DNA of 64,000 bases from positions 2,046,001 to 2,110,000 of the forward strand of contig OZ220464.1 in the NCBI GenBank assembly GCA_965115825.1, in the 5' to 3' direction. Both the position numbers and the translations under genes were made by a program. Positions 24,703-33,121 of the stretch are shown here, one piece after another. The DNA is from Bin87 sp965115825 (GTDB taxonomy: Bacteria > Chloroflexota > Dehalococcoidia > Lucifugimonadales > UBA3495). Position 1 is the stretch's first letter. Every line of letters starts with the position of its first letter. Below the pieces are notes generated by a model. That model made no database searches. It worked only from the letters and a program-made list of their open reading frames with translations, and had not been told where the DNA came from.

Positions 24703-25992
24703 GTGATAAGGCATTGGATTACATACGATGAGCGCGATGGCGAGGGCGGAGAACTGCCGGGCGGCGATGACGACGGTAGGGTGGAGGATGGCGGGGATGA
24801 CCGTGCGGACGGTGGTGAGGATGGTCGACGCTGGCGCGCTCCCTGGTGGCTGAAAGCCCTGCTCGTTGGGCTGGTTCTGCTGCTGTTGGCGGGGTTGGTC
24901 GCGTATTTGTTGTCTTCCTACGGGGATGAGTTGGCCTTGGCTTTGGTTGCTGTTCCGACGGACACGCCGGCGGCGACTGCCATAGCGACGGTTGCGCTTA
25001 CATCATCGGCTCCGATGGAGATTGCTGGCGTGACGGCTACGCCGGCGTCTCCCGTTCCTGGGGCAACCCTGGGACTGACGGCTACGCTAACTGCGACGGT
25101 TATGCCAACAACTACGCTGTCTGCAACGGCTGAGTCAACGCTTGCCGCGACGCGCACTGCGGCGAAGCCGACGCTCACGCCAACGGAGCCGGCTGGCCCG
25201 GCGACTACGTCAACGTCCACGGCTACGCTGACTGCGACCCCGACACGCACTCCGGCGGCTACGCCAGCGTCCACGGTTACGCTGACTGCGACCCCGGCAC
25301 GCACTCCGGCGGCTACGTCAACACCTACGCCAACGGAACCTGCCGGCTTGGCGGCTACGCCGACGCAGACGCCTACGCTCAGCGCCTGCGCCAGGCGGGA
25401 CCGGGCTGCGCTGGAGGCGTTTTACCGCGCCACCAACGGCGGGAGCTGGTCAAACAGTACCAATTGGATGACTGACGCGCCGTTGGGTACATGGCACGGG
25501 GTCGTTACTAACGACGGTGGTTGCGTCATTGAATTAATCCCTTGGTATAACAGGTTGAGTGGCACGATACCGGCGGAGCTGGTTAACCTCCGCAACTTGG
25601 AGAGGCTCAATCTGAGCGGTAACCTTTTGGACGGCGAGATACCGCCGGAGCTGGGTAGTCTCACCAATTTGCGGATATTGGATCTCGAACCGAACTGGTT
25701 GGTAGGCGAGATACCGGCGGAGCTGGGGAACCTCCGGAATCTGGAGTGGTTGGACCTTTCAGAAAACCTACTGACGGGCATGATACCGGTGGAGCTGGGG
25801 AACCTAAGCAGGTTGAAAAAGCTGGAGATCGGCGATAACTACTTGTCGGGCATGATACCGGAGTCGCTGACGAACCTGAGTAGATTGGATACGTTGCATC
25901 TTGCTCTTAACGACTTCACCGGGTGCATACCGCGCGCCTTGAGCCGTGTTGACATTCATGACCTGGAGGACTTGGAGTTGCGGTACTGTTAG
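24703..25992 (+). CDS. Membrane-anchored leucine-rich-repeat surface protein
   Basis: 429 aa, GTG start at 24703 giving MIRHWITYDE, the same first residues as the paralog at 57613-59430. Layout: acidic Gly/Asp-rich cytoplasmic segment (1-45), one membrane helix (~50-70), a Thr/Pro/Ala-rich stalk with TPTxTxTxT-like repeats (~80-225), then an LRR domain (~226-429) with a capping CARRDRAALEAFYRATNGGSW and four or more GxIPxELxNLxxLxxLxLxxN repeats. It ends in a Cys near the C-terminus (LELRYC). Type II topology suggests an exposed adhesin or interaction module. Confidence 0.85.
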   Translation: MIRHWITYDERDGEGGELPGGDDDGRVEDGGDDRADGGEDGRRWRAPWWLKALLVGLVLLLLAGLVAYLLSSYGDELALALVAVPTDTPAATAIATVALTSSAPMEIAGVTATPASPVPGATLGLTATLTATVMPTTTLSATAESTLAATRTAAKPTLTPTEPAGPATTSTSTATLTATPTRTPAATPASTVTLTATPARTPAATSTPTPTEPAGLAATPTQTPTLSACARRDRAALEAFYRATNGGSWSNSTNWMTDAPLGTWHGVVTNDGGCVIELIPWYNRLSGTIPAELVNLRNLERLNLSGNLLDGEIPPELGSLTNLRILDLEPNWLVGEIPAELGNLRNLEWLDLSENLLTGMIPVELGNLSRLKKLEIGDNYLSGMIPESLTNLSRLDTLHLALNDFTGCIPRALSRVDIHDLEDLELRYC

Positions 25993-26011
25993 GAGGAGAT
26001 GCTGGGCGGTC

Positions 26012-26038
26012 AGGTTCCGGCTTTCGCCGGAGCGATGG
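26012..26038 (+). repeat. TTTCGCCGG hairpin repeat, copy 2
   Basis: CAGGTTCCGGCTTTCGCCGG and AGCGATG follow the LRR gene by 20 nt; the palindromic CCGGCTTTCGCCGG core could act as a bidirectional terminator between the convergent LRR and CoA-transferase genes. Confidence 0.6.
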
Positions 26039-26047
26039 GGTGGGTTT

Positions 26048-26719
26048 TTAGACTTCGTAGTCTGCTACGTGGTCGGGGATGATCAGCTGGGCGGCGGTTA
26101 CGGATTGGACGTTGGAGGGAGTCCAGCCGGGGGCGGTTTCCAGGAGGGTTATACCTTGCGGGGAGGGTCGGAGGACGGCGATGTCGGTTACGATGAGGGA
26201 GACGCAGCCCTGGCCGGTGAGGGGGTAGTCGCACTGCTGGACGACTTTGGGGTTGCCGTTGCGGTCGTTGTGTTCCATGGCGACGATTACGCGGTCGGCG
26301 CCGGCGGCCAAGTCCATAGCGCCGCCGATGTTGCCGACGCCGCGCTCGGGGAGCATCCAGTTGGCGAGGTCGCCGGTGGCGGATACCTGATGGGCGCCAA
26401 GGACGGTAACGTCCACGTGTCCGCCGCGGATCATGGCGAAAGCGTCGGCGGAGGAGAAGTAGGCCATGCCGGGGACGGGCTGCAAGAACTGGCCGCCAGC
26501 GTTGATGAGGTCGATGTCTTCGTGTCCATCTTCGGCGAGGGGGCCGCAGTTGAGGACGCCGCTTTCGCTATGGTAGAAGACGATGCTGTCGTCGGCGACG
26601 AACATGGAGACGAGGGTGGGGATGCCGATGCCGAGGTTGACAGATGCGCCGGGGGGCAGTTCTCTGGCGACGCGCATGGCGATGATGGCGCGGTCGAGGC
26701 GTTCTTTGTCGGCGGTCAT
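26048..26719 (-). CDS. 3-oxoacid CoA-transferase, subunit B
   Basis: 223-aa beta subunit of a class I CoA-transferase (ScoB/AtoA type). VNLGIGIPTLV at ~27-37 and the catalytic-Glu motif SESGVLN (E in the family's E-x-G position, around residue 52) are present, and the C-terminal ETAPGWTPSNVQ segment is typical. It lies 126 nt downstream of a fused B-A gene. It is the only B chain in this cluster that keeps the active-site Glu, so it probably serves both A chains. Confidence 0.9.
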   Translation of the reverse strand: MTADKERLDRAIIAMRVARELPPGASVNLGIGIPTLVSMFVADDSIVFYHSESGVLNCGPLAEDGHEDIDLINAGGQFLQPVPGMAYFSSADAFAMIRGGHVDVTVLGAHQVSATGDLANWMLPERGVGNIGGAMDLAAGADRVIVAMEHNDRNGNPKVVQQCDYPLTGQGCVSLIVTDIAVLRPSPQGITLLETAPGWTPSNVQSVTAAQLIIPDHVADYEV

Positions 26720-26845
26720 AAGGGGCTCCGCTGTGGGTGGGTTGGATTGCGGCCTTGTATCGGGAACGGGGTTGTGTTTTTGTAGGGGACGACGCGGTGG
26801 TTAGACCGGTGGTTGTGGAGGGCTGTTGGTATCTGATGTGGGTGG

Positions 26846-28177
26846 TTATTCGTAGCCGGTGAAGTCTTTGGGGCGTTGGACGATACGCCGGACGAAGGGG
26901 CCGGGGGTGACGATTGCTTCGGGGTCGAGCTGGCCGGGCGGGACGATTTCATCCACTTCAACGATAGTGATGCGGGCGGAAGGGGCCATTACGGCGTTGA
27001 AGTTGCGGGAGGTGCCACGATAGACCAGGTTGCCTTGGGGGTCGGCTTTATGGGCGCGGATGATGGCGAAATCGGCGCGGAGGCCGTACTCCAGGATGTA
27101 ATCTCGTCCGTTGATATGGCGGGTTTCCTTGCCCTCTGCGATGAGGGTGCCGGCGCCGGTGGGGGTGTAGAAGGCGTGGATGCCGGCGCCGCCGGCGCGC
27201 AAACGCTCGGCCAGGGTGCCCTGGGGAACGAGTTCGAGGTCGACTTCACCCCGGCGATAGGCGAGCTCGAACTCGGAAGGGCGGGACACGGATGGGGAGA
27301 CGGGGAAGGAGGCGATGGCTTTGGCGACCTGGCCGTTTGCGATGAGGGCGCTGTGGTCGATGGCGGTGTAGCCCGGGGGTGTGCCGAAGCTGACGACGCG
27401 GGCGATGCCGGCGGTGTTGCTGACGATGGTAAGGTTGCGGCTGCCCCGGTCGCGCAAGGAGATGAGGAGGTAGTGGGCCATACCGCCGGGGCCTCCGAAG
27501 CCGTCGATGAAGACGGTTGCGCCATCGGGCAGGTCGGCAAGGGCGGAGAGGCCGTCGGAGTAGATTTTGGACGGAGGAGCGCCGGAGGGGGGAGTGAAGT
27601 CCATTTCGCGCAAGGTTGGGGAGATGGACAAATGGGCGGCGGTTATCGCTTGCACGGCGTCGGCAGTCCAGCCCGGGGCGATTTCGGCAAGGGTGAGGCC
27701 GGCGTCGGCAACGTGAATGACGGCGGCGTCGGTGATGATGGCGCTGACGCAACGGAAGCCGTCGGGAGGGGATGACAAGGTGGGGAGGATGTTGGGTTTG
27801 CCGTCGTCGTCGGTGTGGGGCAAGAGGGCGATTACGCGGCGGGCGCCGGCGGCCAGGTCAACGGCGTTGCCCGGCGGGTGAAGGCCGGGGTGTGCGGCAG
27901 AGAGAAGGCCGGCGAAGCTGCCGGCGGCGTCAACTCGAGCGGCGTTGACGATGGCGAGATTGACTCTGCCGCTACGGGAGAGGGCAGCGGCGTCGGCATG
28001 GCTCAACGGAATGTTGTTGAGCATTCCGTTGTTGTGGAGGAACCAAGCGCCCAAGGAGGCGGGCGTGACGTGAGGAACCAGTGTGGGCAGGCCGGCGTCG
28101 AGGGCGACGACATCGCCGGGGGCGATGGCGGAGACGGCGCGGCGGGCGATGGATTGGTGCGGCAGCTTGGCAGGCAT
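26846..28177 (-). CDS. Fused CoA-transferase: degenerate B chain joined to an A chain
   Basis: 443 aa if started at the ATG 28177; the frame stays open to 28684 but that part reads through repeat DNA and the neighbouring gene in another frame. Residues 1-191 are B-like (ALDAGLPTLVPH, IAPGWTADAVQAITA), but the catalytic Glu site reads LHNNGML (Asn49 in place of Glu) and the middle is about 18 residues shorter. From M192 (27604) it is a normal A chain (FIDGFGGPGGMAHYLL, LTIVSNTAGIARV, DYILEYGLRADFAIIRAHKAD). No stop separates the halves. Neighbours: A chain upstream, B chain downstream. It is likely that two tandem A-B pairs merged at their junction. Confidence 0.8.
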   Translation of the reverse strand: MPAKLPHQSIARRAVSAIAPGDVVALDAGLPTLVPHVTPASLGAWFLHNNGMLNNIPLSHADAAALSRSGRVNLAIVNAARVDAAGSFAGLLSAAHPGLHPPGNAVDLAAGARRVIALLPHTDDDGKPNILPTLSSPPDGFRCVSAIITDAAVIHVADAGLTLAEIAPGWTADAVQAITAAHLSISPTLREMDFTPPSGAPPSKIYSDGLSALADLPDGATVFIDGFGGPGGMAHYLLISLRDRGSRNLTIVSNTAGIARVVSFGTPPGYTAIDHSALIANGQVAKAIASFPVSPSVSRPSEFELAYRRGEVDLELVPQGTLAERLRAGGAGIHAFYTPTGAGTLIAEGKETRHINGRDYILEYGLRADFAIIRAHKADPQGNLVYRGTSRNFNAVMAPSARITIVEVDEIVPPGQLDPEAIVTPGPFVRRIVQRPKDFTGYE

Positions 28178-28254
28178 TGTGGGAGTTGAGGCGGCGGGGG
28201 CCGTATTAAGCGGGGTGACGTTGGTTGAGGGTTTTACAAGGCGACGTTGGGGGG

Positions 28255-28959
28255 TTACCGGATTACCGCTTCCGCGGGAGTGGGAGGGACCGAAGGGGAG
28301 GATATGATGCGGTTGACGTAGATGCCGGGGGTGATGACATGTTCGGGGTCGATGGCGCCGGGTTGGTGTACGGCGTCGGCTTGGGCGATGGTGATGCGGG
28401 CGGCGGTGGCCATCAGGGCGTTCCAGGCGCGTTGGGGGCCTTGATAGGCGAGGTTGCCGAGGGTGTCGGCGCGGTGGGCGCGGATCAGGGCGAAATCGGC
28501 GCGCAAGGGGAGTTCGAGTATGCAGGGGACGTCGTTGACGGTTCGGGTTTCTTTGTGGTTGGCAAAGCGGGTGTCTGCGCCGACGGGGATGAATACGCCG
28601 CCGATGCCGGCGCCGGCGGCGCGGAGACGCTCGGCGAGAGCGCCTTGGGGGACTACGGCGACGGCAAGCAGGCCGGCCTGCCATTGTTGATGGATGACGC
28701 CGCTGCTTTCACCGATGAAAGGATAGGGGGAGATGATTTTGGCGATGCGCCGGGCGCGGGCAAGTTGGAGGATACCGTCGGCGCCGTCCCAGTCGGTAAA
28801 GTCGCAGACGCAGGTGAGGTTGCCTACGCCGGACTGCAGCAAGGCGGCGAGGAGGGCGGTTGGCTCGCTGTGTTGGGCAGCGCCGCCGATGAGGAGGGTT
28901 GCGCCGTCGGAGATGTCGGCAAGGGCGGCGGGGGTGTCGTATAGTTTGGTGAAGGTCAT
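28255..28959 (-). CDS. 3-oxoacid CoA-transferase, subunit A
   Basis: 234-aa alpha subunit. The Gly-rich turn reads LLIGGAAQHSEPTALLAALL, which differs from the usual GGFGxxGxP, while LPLRADFALIRAHRADTLGN and the C-terminal DPEHVITPGIYVNRII are standard. It starts the cluster A, B-A fusion, B. The unusual loop (GGAAQHSEP) may change substrate preference; this is inference. It is divergent from the crotonase gene, with a 102-bp gap. Confidence 0.85.
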   Translation of the reverse strand: MTFTKLYDTPAALADISDGATLLIGGAAQHSEPTALLAALLQSGVGNLTCVCDFTDWDGADGILQLARARRIAKIISPYPFIGESSGVIHQQWQAGLLAVAVVPQGALAERLRAAGAGIGGVFIPVGADTRFANHKETRTVNDVPCILELPLRADFALIRAHRADTLGNLAYQGPQRAWNALMATAARITIAQADAVHQPGAIDPEHVITPGIYVNRIISSPSVPPTPAEAVIR

Positions 28960-29061
28960 GTTTGCATCCGGGCTGCATCAGCAGGCGGGGGTATTTTAAC
29001 GCAAATGCGGGGTTAGCGCATCCGCTTGCCAACAAGGGCGGGGCGACGTACCATTTCGGCT

Positions 29062-29844
29062 ATGGGCTATCGGAGAATCAGTTTTGCTTTGAGGGGAGCT
29101 TGCGCGGCAATCCGGCTGCCGGAGCCGTCGGGTGGATGCTCTATCGACGAGGTCGTTGCCGGCGAGTTGCGCGAACTCTGCCGGGAGTTGCGGCTGCGAG
29201 ACGAGATACGGGCGGCAACCATTACGGGCGACGGGGGCGTGTTTGCGATGGGCCGCATGCGTCCGCCGGCGGATATTGCGTCGGGGCCGATGCCGGAGCG
29301 TATGAGGTGGCGGGAGCTGATGTCGGCGGCGTCTGCGGTGGCGTCGCTGCCGATGCCGACGGTGGCAGTTCTGAACGGCGACGCTATGGGGCATGGGCTG
29401 GAGCTGGCGCTGGCCGCGGATTTGCGCATCGCAGCGGATACGGCGCGGCTGGGCATGGGAAGCCCGGCGGACTGGGAGTTTCCATACGACGGGGGGACGC
29501 AGCGGCTGCCCCGGTTGGCGGGGCCGGCGATGGCGCGGGATATGTTGTTCACCGGGCGGAGGCTGTCGGCGGCGGAGGCGCTGGCGATAGGGCTGGTGAA
29601 CCGGACAGCGCCGGCGGAAGAGCTGGACGCGACGGTTGAGGTGCTGGTGGCGCAGATTGTTGAGGCCGCGCCGATTGCGACACGCTATGCGAAAGAGGCG
29701 GTTGCCAATTCGCTGGAACTTACGTTGAGCCAGGGGCTGCGGCTGGAGGCAGACTTGAGCATCATTTTGCAGAGTACGGACGACCGGGCAGAGGGGTTGA
29801 ACGCTTTCGCCGAGAAGCGGGCTGCCCGGTTCGGCGGACGATAG
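29062..29844 (+). CDS. Enoyl-CoA hydratase/isomerase-family protein (divergent crotonase)
   Basis: 260-aa crotonase. ATG at 29062 fits the domain start (MGYRRISFALRGA); an in-frame TTG lies at 29026. The fold is clear from LRIAADTARLGMGS and the C-terminal AIATRYAKEAV-like region. The first oxyanion-hole loop reads VFAMGRMRPP rather than FCAGADL, and the second-site segment is DWEFPYDGGTQRLPR, so the chemistry may differ from simple enoyl-CoA hydration. It heads a four-gene run with PHP, a normal crotonase and an acyl-CoA synthetase. Confidence 0.82.
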   Translation: MGYRRISFALRGACAAIRLPEPSGGCSIDEVVAGELRELCRELRLRDEIRAATITGDGGVFAMGRMRPPADIASGPMPERMRWRELMSAASAVASLPMPTVAVLNGDAMGHGLELALAADLRIAADTARLGMGSPADWEFPYDGGTQRLPRLAGPAMARDMLFTGRRLSAAEALAIGLVNRTAPAEELDATVEVLVAQIVEAAPIATRYAKEAVANSLELTLSQGLRLEADLSIILQSTDDRAEGLNAFAEKRAARFGGR

Positions 29845-29862
29845 CGTCAGCGGACGAATGGC

Positions 29863-30405
29863 ATGACAGTGCGCCTTGACCTGCATACGCACGTGGGGGA
29901 GATGTTCGGGTTTCAGCCGCCGACGCCGGAGGTTGCGGAGGTCGTAATTGAGCGAATCAAGAGGGCGGGTTTGGAGGGGATAGCCGTAACCGACCACTGG
30001 CGGCGTGATTGGGGGCTGGCTCTGCATCGGGTGGTGGAGGAGCATTTTACCGGAGAGGTTCTCATCATACCGGGGCGGGAGGTTGACGTGCGGCCGGCCA
30101 GCAGCCCCTTTGACGAATATCACTGTGTGGAGCTGTACCTGCCGGGCGGGCGGCTGTTTCGGAATTACTGCCATCCGGGTTATTACACGCCGAACATAGT
30201 GATTGAGGAGGGGGTGCATGGCATTGAGATTGCGAATCATCATCACGACTGGCACATACGGCAGGCGCAGGTGGAGCGGGTAGCGGAACGGTATGACTTG
30301 TTGACGTTTTCGGTGAGCGACGCCAACGTGTTGGGTGAAATCGGGGCCGGCAGCACCGAGGTTGACCTGGACGAAATGATGCGGCGGGCGATAGCGTTGG
30401 ACTGA
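29863..30405 (+). CDS. PHP-domain metal-dependent hydrolase
   Basis: 180-aa PHP protein. Metal-binding motifs appear in order: HTH at 8-10 (LDLHTHVGE), TDH near 45, GREVDV near 72, CHPGYY near 105 and a NHHHD stretch near 128; the final motif is SVSDAN in place of the usual GSDxH. It probably hydrolyses a phosphoester. It ends with TGA overlapping the next ATG by 1 nt, so it is coupled to the crotonase gene. Confidence 0.8.
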   Translation: MTVRLDLHTHVGEMFGFQPPTPEVAEVVIERIKRAGLEGIAVTDHWRRDWGLALHRVVEEHFTGEVLIIPGREVDVRPASSPFDEYHCVELYLPGGRLFRNYCHPGYYTPNIVIEEGVHGIEIANHHHDWHIRQAQVERVAERYDLLTFSVSDANVLGEIGAGSTEVDLDEMMRRAIALD

Positions 30406-31145
30406 TGATTGGCTTTGCTACCGTGATTTATGAGAAGCGCGACGGCGTGGCGCATTTGTCGCTGAACCGGCCGGCTCAGCGCAACGCTTATTCGGTGGCG
30501 ATGCGGGATGATTTTGCGGAGGCGTTGGCGGCGGCGGCGGAGGATTCGGAGGCGGGCGCGCTGCTGATAAGCGGGCAGGGTCGGGCGTTTTGCGCGGGGG
30601 CTGACCTTACGGAGTTTGGCACGGCGCCGTCGCAGGCGATTGCCCGGAGCGTGCGGTGGCAACGGGACGTGTGGGGGCAGCTGATTGGGCTGGACAAGGC
30701 GATTGTGGCGGCGGCGCACGGGTACTGCATCGGTTCCGGGGTGGAGATTGCGCTGCTGGCGGATGTGAGGATTGCCGCGGCGGATACGGTGTTTGCGATG
30801 CCGGAGCTGCGGCTGGGGATGATTCCCGCGGCCGGTGGGTCGCAGACGCTGCCGGCCAGCGTGGGGCCGGCGGCGGCTTTGGAGTTGCTGCTGACGGGGA
30901 GGCGGTTTGACGCCGGAGAGGCGCTACAGCGCGGGCTAATCAGTCGGGTGGTTGCGCCGGAGCGTCTGACGGAGGCAGGGTGGGAGATTGCGCGGAGTCT
31001 GGCGGCCATGCCGGCGGGCGTGGCGGCGGCGCTGCGGGTCGCGCTGCGGGAGGGGGGAGACTTGCCGCTATGGGATGCGCTGCGGCTGGAGGGGCGACTG
31101 GCGGCCGGGGCGATGGACTACGACACGAATTCGGAGGGAGGATGA
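30405..31145 (+). CDS. Enoyl-CoA hydratase
   Basis: 246-aa crotonase with the canonical oxyanion loop GRAFCAGADLTEFG (~62-75), HGYCIGSGVEIALLADVRIAA (~105-125) and MPELRLGMIPAAGGSQTL with the catalytic Glu region. Starts inside the stop of the PHP gene (TGATG) and overlaps the synthetase gene by 4 nt, so translation of the three is coupled. It should hydrate a 2,3-enoyl-CoA; the chain type is unknown. Confidence 0.9.
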   Translation: MIGFATVIYEKRDGVAHLSLNRPAQRNAYSVAMRDDFAEALAAAAEDSEAGALLISGQGRAFCAGADLTEFGTAPSQAIARSVRWQRDVWGQLIGLDKAIVAAAHGYCIGSGVEIALLADVRIAAADTVFAMPELRLGMIPAAGGSQTLPASVGPAAALELLLTGRRFDAGEALQRGLISRVVAPERLTEAGWEIARSLAAMPAGVAAALRVALREGGDLPLWDALRLEGRLAAGAMDYDTNSEGG

Positions 31146-32710
31146 ACACCAGCGAGTTTTTGATGTTGGCAGCGGCGATTGTGCCGGAGCGGACGGCGGT
31201 GATTTTTGACGGCCGAGAGTACAGCTTTGAGATGTTGCAGGAACGGGTGAATCGGCTGGCCAACGCGATGTCGGGCCTGGGCATTGGGGCGGGGGACAGG
31301 GTGGCGGCGATGCAGACCAATTGCAACCATCTGCTGGAGATTTACTTTGCGGCGGCGCAGCTGGATGCCATCTACGTGCCTATTAATTTTCGGGCGAAGG
31401 AGGATGAGCTGGCAACGATGCTGGGGATTGTGGAGCCGAGGCTGCTGTTTCTGGGGGAACGCTACTTGCGCCTGTCGCCGGCGTATGGGTCGCTGTCTAA
31501 CGAGGGCATTGTGATGCTGGATGCTGCGGGCGGCGACGGGCGGCATAACTATGATGAGATGCTGGCCAGAGGGGATCCGGAGCAGATGCACTTTCCGGAG
31601 GATGATGAGGGCGCCACTACGGTTGTCATGTTCACTTCGGGAACGACGAGCGTTCCCAAGGGCGCGCAGCTGACGCACGACAGTTTCAGCACGTTTCTGC
31701 TGAGCAATGTTACGCCGGCGGATCCGGACGTGGCGGAGACGAATCTGCTGACGGTGCCGATGTATCACGTGGCCGGGCTGCAGGCGGCGCTGGCGGCGGT
31801 GTTCGGCGGGCGGACGCTGGTGGTGATGCCGCAGTTTGATCCAGAGGAGTGGATGGAGCTGGCGGCGTCGCATCGGGCCAACCGGGCGATGCTGGTGCCG
31901 ACGATGCTGAAACGGGTGATGGACCATCCGCGCTTTGGGGAATATGACCTGTCCGCGCTGGACGTTATCACCTACGGGGCGGCGCCGATGCCGCTGCCGG
32001 TGATACGGGACGCCATCGCGAAGTTTCCGGGGACGCGGTTCATCAACGCTTTTGGGCAGACGGAGACGGCGTCGACGATCACGATGCTGCCGCCGGATGA
32101 CCATGTACTGGAGGGAACGCCGCAAGAGGTGGAGACCAAGCTGCGGCGGCTAACGTCCATAGGCAAGCCGCTGGACGATGTGGAGGTGATGATAGTGTCG
32201 GAAGACGGTGAACCGGCGCCGGCCGGCGAAGTGGGGGAGATTGTGGCGCGGGGGCCGCGGATGATGACGGGATATTGGCAGCAGGGCGATGCTACCAACG
32301 ACACGATACGCTCCGGATGGGTCTATACGGGGGATTTGGCCTGGCAGGATGGGGACGGGTACATTTATCTGGCCGGGCGGGCGCGGGACTTCATCAAGAG
32401 GGGAGGCGAGATGATTTCGCCGGAGGAGGTGGAGCAAACGCTGGCGGAGCATCCGGCGGTTGCGGAGGCGGCAGTGATTGGCGTCCCGGATTTGGAATGG
32501 GGCGAAGAAGTCCGGGCGGTGGTGGTGGCGCGGATGGGAGCGACGGTAAGCGAGGGGGAATTGATGGAGTTCTGTCGCTCACGGCTGGCGGGGTTCAAGC
32601 GGCCGCGTTCGGTGGTGTTTGTGGAGGAGCTGCCGCGCAACGTGATGGGGAAAGTGATGAAGCGGGATTTGCGGGAGGAGTTCGGGTATCCGGTGGATTG
32701 TCAGGATTAG
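31142..32710 (+). CDS. AMP-dependent acyl-CoA synthetase
   Basis: 522-aa adenylate-forming ligase. ATG at 31142 has GGGAGG just upstream and overlaps the crotonase stop (ATGA). The nucleotide loop is MFTSGTTSVPKGAQLTH (~160-176); A5 motif NAFGQTETAS, A7 YTGDLAWQDGDGYIYLAGRARD and the C-terminal catalytic Lys region LPRNVMGKVMKRDLR are all present. It would activate a carboxylic acid feeding the crotonases and CoA-transferases next door. Confidence 0.93.
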   Translation: MNTSEFLMLAAAIVPERTAVIFDGREYSFEMLQERVNRLANAMSGLGIGAGDRVAAMQTNCNHLLEIYFAAAQLDAIYVPINFRAKEDELATMLGIVEPRLLFLGERYLRLSPAYGSLSNEGIVMLDAAGGDGRHNYDEMLARGDPEQMHFPEDDEGATTVVMFTSGTTSVPKGAQLTHDSFSTFLLSNVTPADPDVAETNLLTVPMYHVAGLQAALAAVFGGRTLVVMPQFDPEEWMELAASHRANRAMLVPTMLKRVMDHPRFGEYDLSALDVITYGAAPMPLPVIRDAIAKFPGTRFINAFGQTETASTITMLPPDDHVLEGTPQEVETKLRRLTSIGKPLDDVEVMIVSEDGEPAPAGEVGEIVARGPRMMTGYWQQGDATNDTIRSGWVYTGDLAWQDGDGYIYLAGRARDFIKRGGEMISPEEVEQTLAEHPAVAEAAVIGVPDLEWGEEVRAVVVARMGATVSEGELMEFCRSRLAGFKRPRSVVFVEELPRNVMGKVMKRDLREEFGYPVDCQD

Positions 32711-32736
32711 GGGATTGGTGTGTTGAGGCCGGGTGC

Positions 32737-32781
32737 TGTCAGAATCAGGATTTACGGGATTTTGGGATTTTCAGGATGGGT
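32737..32781 (+). repeat. Dispersed intergenic repeat, copy 2
   Basis: TGTCAGAATCAGGATTTACG followed by GGATTTTGGGATTTTCAGGA, the same as at 23938. It lies in the 411-bp gap 32711-33121, which otherwise shows no gene. Confidence 0.8.
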
Positions 32782-32944
32782 TGCGGAGTTTCTCGATCGA
32801 CTAGAGGGCACATGCTGGGGCGCGCGCACTCGGTTGCAACTGCGGGTGATAAGGGGTGGCCGGCTGTGCTCAGGACGCCGAGGGATGGGTTTGCCGGTCA
32901 GTTGGGGTAGCTGATATACCGGGGCGTGGGGTTAGCCAATAGGG

Positions 32945-32980
32945 TTGTCAGAATCAGGATTTACGGGATTGGGGGATTGT
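32945..32980 (+). repeat. Dispersed intergenic repeat, copy 3 (shortened)
   Basis: TTGTCAGAATCAGGATTTAC followed by GGGATTGGGGGATTG, diverging from copy 1 after the first 27 bp. It lies about 200 bp after copy 2. Confidence 0.7.
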
Positions 32981-33121
32981 GGTTCGGGCGTGTTTCGGAG
33001 TGGGATCGGGTGGGTGAGAGGTAGGGAGGTTTGGGTCGGTGACGCTGTGTTATTATCGCGCGACGGGATGAAGGAACGCGGCGGGTCGCGGCTTCGGATT
33101 TTGGAGATTGGAGTTAGGGTT

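Noticed and set aside
28178..28684. N-terminal extension of the fused CoA-transferase
   Set aside because: It translates to Arg/Pro-rich low-complexity sequence through a repeat and the neighbouring A-chain gene; the domain begins at the ATG 28177.
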